The notes below the pieces were generated by a model that did no database searches, had not been told where the DNA came from, and saw only the letters and a list, made by a program, of their open reading frames with translations. From contig JAZQGR010000082.1 in assembly GCA_045540115.1 (NCBI GenBank), positions 1 through 64,000 on the forward strand: 64,000 nucleotides of DNA, read 5' to 3'. Made by a program: the position numbers and the translations under genes. This DNA is from Colimorpha_A sp045540115. Lineage in GTDB: Bacteria > Bacillota > Clostridia > Oscillospirales > CAG-272. Positions 59,581 to 64,000 of the stretch are shown here, in pieces; position 1 is the first letter of the stretch, and every line of letters begins with the position of its first letter.

Positions 59581-59716
59581 AATGAAATAAATCCCTCACG
59601 GGATTTATGAAATAACGCTTTGCGTTGTGAAATAGCTGACGCTATGAAATACGCTGCGGCGTATGAGGGATTTATTTTATTTCACATTTTGCCGACAGGC
59701 AAAATATTTCATAATC
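59581..59716. repeat. Variable-hairpin array, ATGAAATA linker type (copy 2)
   Basis: AAATCCCTCACGGGATTT, ACGCTTTGCGT, GCTGACGCT-type and CGCTGCGGCG hairpins separated by ATGAAATA or GTGAAATA; pivot at ATGAGGGATTTATTT, which pairs with AAATAAATCCCT at the left edge; then ATTTTGCCGACAGGCAAAAT and ATTTCAT. Same design as 21296-21530, over 38 kb away. Confidence 0.75.
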
Positions 59717-59866
59717 CGTCGGTATATTGGCTCGACCGATAAGCAAACCGATTTTATGGAAATGAGCAGGCAGGGTATTTGCGATCTGTTAAGCTGCCTC
59801 GAAAGGTTTCTTGAAGTGGAAAATATGGATTATTCCTTTGACGATTTTGGTTTTATTAAGTTTTGA
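59717..59866 (+). pseudogene. Possible gene fragment
   Basis: An open frame without a start or ribosome site encodes about 48 residues ending CDLLSCLERFLEVENMDYSF (in part) and DDFGFIKF. The composition looks protein-like (alternating Leu, acidic and aromatic residues) and it stops cleanly, suggesting the C-terminus of a lost gene. No family recognised. The rest of the 59521-60073 gap holds the array, this fragment, a terminator and a promoter. Confidence 0.3.
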
Positions 59867-59931
59867 TTTCAACCTCGGCGACTTTCCTTCCGGGGCTTTA
59901 ACCCTTCAGGCGAATAACAAAAACAAAACAG

Positions 59932-59957
59932 CCATCTCGGATGGCTGTTTTTCATTT
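59932..59957 (+). terminator. Terminator-like hairpin
   Basis: Stem AACAGCCATC/GATGGCTGTT followed by TTTC, 65 bases after the possible gene fragment, which supports former transcription through it. Confidence 0.65.
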
Positions 59958-60005
59958 CCGATACAGTATTAATTCATTGCGCAGGATAGTATACGGTGAT
60001 TATCA

Positions 60006-60034
60006 TTGATTTTTCAGGGCTTTTGTGATATAAT
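60006..60034 (+). promoter_or_regulatory. Promoter of the PHP gene
   Basis: TTGATT, 17-base spacer, TATAAT; GAGGGGAA lies before the ATG at 60074. Confidence 0.8.
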
Positions 60035-60073
60035 ATACAGTGAATAATAATCGAAATCACAAGAGGGGAAATT

Positions 60074-61087
60074 ATGTATCTGATATCTCCATTTAAAAAG
60101 CAATACAAAGCAAATCTGCATTGTCACAGTGTTTTTTCCGACGGCAAAAACACCCCGCAAGAGCTTAAAGAAATGTATAAACGAGAGGGATATTCGATTC
60201 TTTCGATAACCGATCACGAAACGCCGAAAAGCCATTCGTATTTAAGCGATGATGAGTTTCTCGCGATAACAGGTTATGAAGCGTACGTCAGGCTGAACGC
60301 CGAATGCCGTTACGATCCGTACGGTAAGGAGATCCACATAAATCTTTTTGCCCGTGATCCCGAGAATGAGGCGATCGTATGCTATAACCCCAAATATTGC
60401 AAATATATTTCGGACAAGCGAAGGAAAAAGCTTAAAAAGGTCGGCTCTCAAAGACAGCGCGAATACAGCGTAGAATATATAAATGAATTAGTTAAGACTG
60501 CGCTTGAAAACGGATATATCGCGGCTTATAATCACCCCTGGTGGTCTATGGAGGATGAAGCGGATATATTGTCATACGAAGGCTTTTTCAGTATGGAAAT
60601 GTGCAATTACGGCAGCTATCTGATCGGTCACCTCGAATATAATGCCGCCCTGTATGATAAAATGCTGATAAGCGGCAAACGAATAGCCTGTCACAGCGCG
60701 GATGATAATCATAACGCAATGCCGCCGGATTCGCCTCAGTTTGACTCGTTCGGGGCATTCACAATGATCTTGCCCGATGCGTTTACCTACGATTCCGTCA
60801 TAAGTGCAATGGAAAAAGGCGAAATGTATTCATCTATGGGACCCATCTTCAAGGAGGTTTCAATGGTTGGAAACAAGATCCATATTGAGTGCTCGGAGGT
60901 GGAGCGGATAACGGTGTTCACGGGAAGCAAAAAGCCGAAAAGCAGATTTGCGACTGTAAATGAAACGGTCACCTCTGCCGATTTTGAAATTGATGACCGT
61001 GCAAAGTTTGTCCGAGTGTCTATAGTAGACAAATATGGAAAATTTGCCGACACCCGCGGCTTTTTCAGAGACGAGCTGGAGTTTTGA
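60074..61087 (+). CDS. PHP-domain phosphoesterase
   Basis: 337 residues. PHP metal motifs: LHCHS (H16, H18), SITDHETPK (D, H near 48), GYEAYV glutamate, YNHPWW, and ACHSADDNHN near 220 with the final metal ligands. A C-terminal beta segment (about 260-337) follows. PHP proteins hydrolyse phosphoesters such as nucleotides or histidinol phosphate with a trinuclear metal centre; this branch is uncharacterised. Probably co-transcribed with the membrane protein that starts 16 bases on. Confidence 0.88.
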   Translation: MYLISPFKKQYKANLHCHSVFSDGKNTPQELKEMYKREGYSILSITDHETPKSHSYLSDDEFLAITGYEAYVRLNAECRYDPYGKEIHINLFARDPENEAIVCYNPKYCKYISDKRRKKLKKVGSQRQREYSVEYINELVKTALENGYIAAYNHPWWSMEDEADILSYEGFFSMEMCNYGSYLIGHLEYNAALYDKMLISGKRIACHSADDNHNAMPPDSPQFDSFGAFTMILPDAFTYDSVISAMEKGEMYSSMGPIFKEVSMVGNKIHIECSEVERITVFTGSKKPKSRFATVNETVTSADFEIDDRAKFVRVSIVDKYGKFADTRGFFRDELEF

Positions 61088-61103
61088 AGCGTGGAGGTAT
61101 TTT

Positions 61104-61439
61104 ATGAAAAACAATAAATATCTGACGGCTGCACTTTTTGCCGTCGTATATGCGTTTTTTCTCAGCCTCGGAACGGAGTGTCTGTTCAAGTGTCTGGGGG
61201 CGATTACCGCCACCGCGATGGGCGGGTATTTCCCGTATCTTTATTGGTTTTCGTTTGTTCTCGGTATCATTTGCATCGCCGCGCTTATTATGACGCTCAT
61301 ATTCAATATCAGAGTCGCGGATAAATTGGGCTATCATAAATATCTGTGGTGGCTGCAGTCGATCGCTGCCGCAGTTCTTGCCTTTTTCATGGTCGAGCCG
61401 TGGGAAAAGCTGTTCGAATTTTTGCAAGAAACATTTTAA
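61104..61439 (+). CDS. Small membrane protein
   Basis: 111 residues from ATG 61104, seven bases after GGAGG. Three hydrophobic segments (LTAALFAVVYAFFLSLG, FSFVLGIICIAALIMTLIF, and WWLQSIAAAVLAFFMV). No family recognised. Placed after the PHP gene on one transcript ending at the terminator at 61443. Confidence 0.78.
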   Translation: MKNNKYLTAALFAVVYAFFLSLGTECLFKCLGAITATAMGGYFPYLYWFSFVLGIICIAALIMTLIFNIRVADKLGYHKYLWWLQSIAAAVLAFFMVEPWEKLFEFLQETF

Positions 61440-61442
61440 TAA

Positions 61443-61476
61443 AAAAGCTCCGAGAACGCTGTTCTCGGGGCTTTTT
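61443..61476. terminator. Bidirectional terminator
   Basis: Stem AAGCtCCGAGAAC/GTTCTCGGgGCTT with T-runs, between convergent genes. Confidence 0.8.
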
Positions 61477-62385
61477 TTAATCATATATTCCCGTTGAGAG
61501 GTATCTTTCGCCGCCGTCGGGCAGGAGGGCAACTACTGTTTTGTCGGGGTTTTCGCGCGCGAGCTTTGACGCGGCGAAGAGCGCGGCGCCCGAGCTGATT
61601 CCGATGAGGAAGCCCTCGGTTCTTGCGAGTGCCTTGGCACATTCGAACGCATCGGAGTCGGATACGGTCACGACCTCGTCGCAGACGGAGGGATCGTAAT
61701 TCTTCGGCACGAAGTTCGCGCCGATGCCCTGAATACCGTGTGCGCCCGCCTTGCCCTCCGTGATGAGGGGGGATGATAACGGCTCGAAGCCGACGATCTT
61801 TACGCTCGGATTCTTTTCCTTAAGATACTTTCCCGTGCCTGAGAGAGTACCGCCCGTGCCGATTCCGCTGACAAATATATCGACCTTGCCGTCGGTATCT
61901 GCCCAGATCTCGGGGCCCGTCGTTTTATAGTGCGCGTCGGGGTTCGACGGATTGTCAAACTGACCTGCGATGAAGGAGTTTTTGTGTTTTTGAGTAAGGC
62001 GCTCCGCCTCCGCTATCGCGCCCGCCATACCGAGATTTCCGTCGGTGAGTACTATTTCCGCGCCGTAGGCGGAAAGAAGTCGGCGGCGCTCGATGCTCAT
62101 GGTGTCGGGCATTGTGAGAATCACCTTATAGCCCTTTGATGCGCCGATAGCGGCAAGCCCTATGCCTGTGTTTCCGCTCGTCGGCTCGATTATGACCGAA
62201 TCGGGCTTGAGAAGCCCCTTTCTTTCGGCATCTGAGATCATCGCAGCGGCAACGCGGTCCTTCGCGCTTCCCGCGGGATTGAAATATTCAAGCTTTGCGA
62301 TCAGATTTCCCTGCGGGAGAAACCGGTTCAATCGCACAAGCGGCGTCGAGCCGATCGTCGATGCGATGTTTTCGTGAATTTTCAT
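61477..62385 (-). CDS. cysK: Cysteine synthase A (O-acetylserine sulfhydrylase)
   Basis: 302 residues. PLP lysine K42 in NPAGSAKDR, the substrate loop TSGNTGIGLA at about 69-78, and the phosphate-binding GIGTGGTLSG. It makes cysteine from O-acetylserine (supplied by CysE at 12370) and sulfide. An ATG-proximal GGAACC is weak as a ribosome site. Monocistronic, about 110 bases from the methionine synthase stop. Confidence 0.95.
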   Translation of the reverse strand: MKIHENIASTIGSTPLVRLNRFLPQGNLIAKLEYFNPAGSAKDRVAAAMISDAERKGLLKPDSVIIEPTSGNTGIGLAAIGASKGYKVILTMPDTMSIERRRLLSAYGAEIVLTDGNLGMAGAIAEAERLTQKHKNSFIAGQFDNPSNPDAHYKTTGPEIWADTDGKVDIFVSGIGTGGTLSGTGKYLKEKNPSVKIVGFEPLSSPLITEGKAGAHGIQGIGANFVPKNYDPSVCDEVVTVSDSDAFECAKALARTEGFLIGISSGAALFAASKLARENPDKTVVALLPDGGERYLSTGIYD

Positions 62386-62497
62386 TGTGTGTGGTTCCTT
62401 TGTTTATAGGGGTTGAAGAATCTTGACAAATACCTTCTCCCTCAGGAGAAAGTATGTAAACGTGGCGAAAAGCTTTGACTTCTGCGACAGAGTGATT

Positions 62498-64000
62498 TTA
62501 TTCCCTGTAATATTCCTCTGCAAACCTTACAGCGCCCATTGCGTCGGGGGAATACTTATCCGCGCCGATATTCTTCGCGTATTCCTCGTTGAGCACCGCG
62601 CCGCCGACCATTACCTTTATATCGGGATCGTATTCGTGCAGAAGTGAGACGGTCTTTTCCATGCTCGGTACAGTCGTCGTCATAAGAGCACTTAAGCCTA
62701 CGAGTTTACAGCCGGTATTTTTAACAGCGTTAAGAACGTCATCGGGCGGAACGTCGCGCCCGAGGTCATACACCTTGAAGCCGTAGCTTTCGAGAAGCAC
62801 CTTTACGATGTTCTTTCCGATATCGTGAATATCGCCCTTGACGGTCGCAAGGATAACGGCACCCTTGCCGCTCTCCGACGAGCTCGGCATAAGCTTTTTC
62901 AGCTCGGAGATCGCAGAGCTTGCCGCGTCTGCGCTCATGAGGAGCTGGGGCAGATACGCCTTTTTATCTTCAAACTGCTGACCGATCTCGTTCAGGGCAG
63001 GGATGATTTCGGAGTTTATAACGCCGAGGGGATCGCTTTTCACCCTTGAAGCTATTTCCGACGCTTCCTTTGCCATTCCTTTGAAGATACAGTATGAAAG
63101 CGTAAGATCCGTTTGCGGCGCTTCTGTCCTTTCTGCTTTTGCTTTGTCGGCATAATAAATGTAATCAAGGCAGCCGTTATCAAGACCGTGAAGAACTCTG
63201 AACGCGTGATAGGTGTCAAGCATCGCGGTTGAAAACGGATTCATGATAGCGGAGGAAAGCCCGTTTTCAAGCGCAAGAGCGAAGAAGGTAGAATTTATCT
63301 TTTCACGCTCGGGAAGTCCGAAGGAAATATTCGACACGCCGAGCACGGTCCTGAAGCCAAGCTTGGTTATCTTTTTGACCGCACCGAGGGTTATCATAGC
63401 GCTGTCCTTGTCGGCAGAGACCGAAAGGGCAAGGGGATCGACGATTATATCCTTTTTCTTAATGCCGTATTTTGCGGCCTCCGCGGCAATTTTGAGCGCG
63501 ATTTCGGATCTGCCGTCGACGGTGTTCGGAATGCCGCTTTCGTCCATTGTGAGGGCGACTACCGTTCCGCCGTATTTCTTGACGAGAGGGAAGACGGCGT
63601 CCATTTTTTCCTTTTCGCCGTTAACCGAATTGACAAGCGGCTTGCCGTTGTAGATCCGCATGGCGCCTTCAAGCGCCTTAGGGTCGGAGGAATCGAGCTG
63701 AAGCGGAAGCGAAGTTACGCTTTGAAGCTCCTTAAGTACCTTTTTCATCATCTCGGCTTCGTCTATGTCGGGAAGCCCCACGTTCACGTCGAGAATGTGC
63801 GCGCCCGCTTCCTCCTCGCGGCTCGCCTCGACAAGCAGATAACCGATGTCCCCCTCGCGCAGAGCTGCTTTCAACTTCGGCTTGCCCGTGGGGTTTATTC
63901 TTTCGCCGATAAGGATCGGATCGCTGCCGATCCTGACCGCCTTTGCATAGGAGGAAACAAAGGTCTCGGTCTTTTCGGTCGGTGCCTTGAACGGCACACC
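62498..64000 (-). CDS. metH: Cobalamin-dependent methionine synthase, 5' end outside window
   Basis: At least 500 residues; the frame stays open at the right edge, so the N-terminal homocysteine-binding domain lies beyond it. Visible order: pterin-binding domain (LIGERINPTGKPKLKAAL in part, DVNVGLPD, SISADKD-type loop), B12-binding cap helices (about 300-385) and B12 domain with GDIHDIGKN holding the cobalt-ligand histidine at about 395, then KLVGLSALMTTTVPSM. No reactivation domain follows, the short clostridial form. It methylates homocysteine using methyltetrahydrofolate. Confidence 0.9.
   Translation of the reverse strand, partial: GVPFKAPTEKTETFVSSYAKAVRIGSDPILIGERINPTGKPKLKAALREGDIGYLLVEASREEEAGAHILDVNVGLPDIDEAEMMKKVLKELQSVTSLPLQLDSSDPKALEGAMRIYNGKPLVNSVNGEKEKMDAVFPLVKKYGGTVVALTMDESGIPNTVDGRSEIALKIAAEAAKYGIKKKDIIVDPLALSVSADKDSAMITLGAVKKITKLGFRTVLGVSNISFGLPEREKINSTFFALALENGLSSAIMNPFSTAMLDTYHAFRVLHGLDNGCLDYIYYADKAKAERTEAPQTDLTLSYCIFKGMAKEASEIASRVKSDPLGVINSEIIPALNEIGQQFEDKKAYLPQLLMSADAASSAISELKKLMPSSSESGKGAVILATVKGDIHDIGKNIVKVLLESYGFKVYDLGRDVPPDDVLNAVKNTGCKLVGLSALMTTTVPSMEKTVSLLHEYDPDIKVMVGGAVLNEEYAKNIGADKYSPDAMGAVRFAEEYYRE

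Noticed and set aside
52643..59866. Prophage or conventional integrative element
   Set aside because: No integrase, terminase, capsid, relaxase or replication genes are visible; only small envelope-protein genes and repeats.
61035..61103. Upstream start for the small membrane protein
   Set aside because: It lies inside the PHP gene; ATG 61104 has a GGAGG at correct spacing.

Overview
The window looks like a chromosomal segment of an uncultured, probably gut-dwelling Bacillota of the class Clostridia. Supporting signs are the rpsO-pnp pair, many promoters of the form TTGNNN-17-TATAAT, strong AGGAGG-type ribosome binding sites, families such as DUF6809, DUF6440 and YcxB-like, AraC regulators beside sugar genes, and short dispersed repeats common in clostridial draft genomes. 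Genus cannot be told from the sequence. Base composition is near-balanced in most genes and visibly more A/T-rich in the small genes between about 52 and 60 kb.

Layout. 0.1-6.2 kb: a PflX-like radical SAM protein, NagA, a 38-residue cysteine-rich peptide gene, and an epimerase plus Gfo/Idh/MocA dehydrogenase pair divergent from an AraC regulator. 6.5-15.3 kb: housekeeping (pnp, rpsO, cysS, cysE, rarA) with an orphan solute-binding lipoprotein and small regulators. 15.4-23.9 kb: two tRNA-Ser genes, a GH25 lysozyme, asd, a cell-wall-repeat protein, a GH2 beta-glucuronidase, a VTT membrane protein and an AraC regulator. 23.9-30.9 kb: two adjacent transcription units for hexuronate breakdown (esterase-like hydrolase, uxaB, uxaA; then uxaC, eda, kdgK). 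31-38.9 kb: two DUF4091 paralogues and two paralogous calcineurin-like phosphoesterases, one surface-anchored and one without a signal peptide. 38.9-51.3 kb: further carbohydrate genes (two TIM-barrel epimerases, a dehydrogenase, an arabinofuranosidase-like enzyme, a mutarotase-like protein, a GH32 enzyme), two more AraC regulators, Pcp, a HAD phosphatase, a nitroreductase, an SDR and a pyridoxal-kinase-like enzyme. 51.4-52.6 kb: tRNA Val-Asp-Phe-Gly, a four-helix-bundle protein and tRNA-Cys. 60-64 kb: a PHP phosphoesterase, a small membrane protein, cysK and a cobalamin-dependent methionine synthase running off the right edge.

The most unusual region is 52.6-59.9 kb. Small lipoprotein or membrane-protein genes each end within a base or two of a conserved element (core GGCATCTTTTTTGTCAAC), and three of the intervals continue through an inverted copy of that element into a conserved promoter for the next gene. 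The linkers contain pieces resembling the 3' end of the nearby tRNA-Cys. Interspersed are arrays of short, mutually different hairpins separated by a constant linker (ATGATATA or ATGAAATA); a similar array lies beside tRNA-Ser(UGA) at 21.3 kb. The arrangement resembles a gene-cassette array or a family of tRNA-derived miniature elements, and no recombinase is visible in the window.

Metabolically, the window describes a plant-polysaccharide and glycan forager. GH2, GH51-like and GH32 enzymes and an esterase-like protein liberate sugars, the Uxa/Kdg/Eda enzymes take galacturonate-type acids to pyruvate and glyceraldehyde-3-phosphate, and AraC regulators next to each cluster probably sense the substrates. 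No complete sugar transporter is encoded here.
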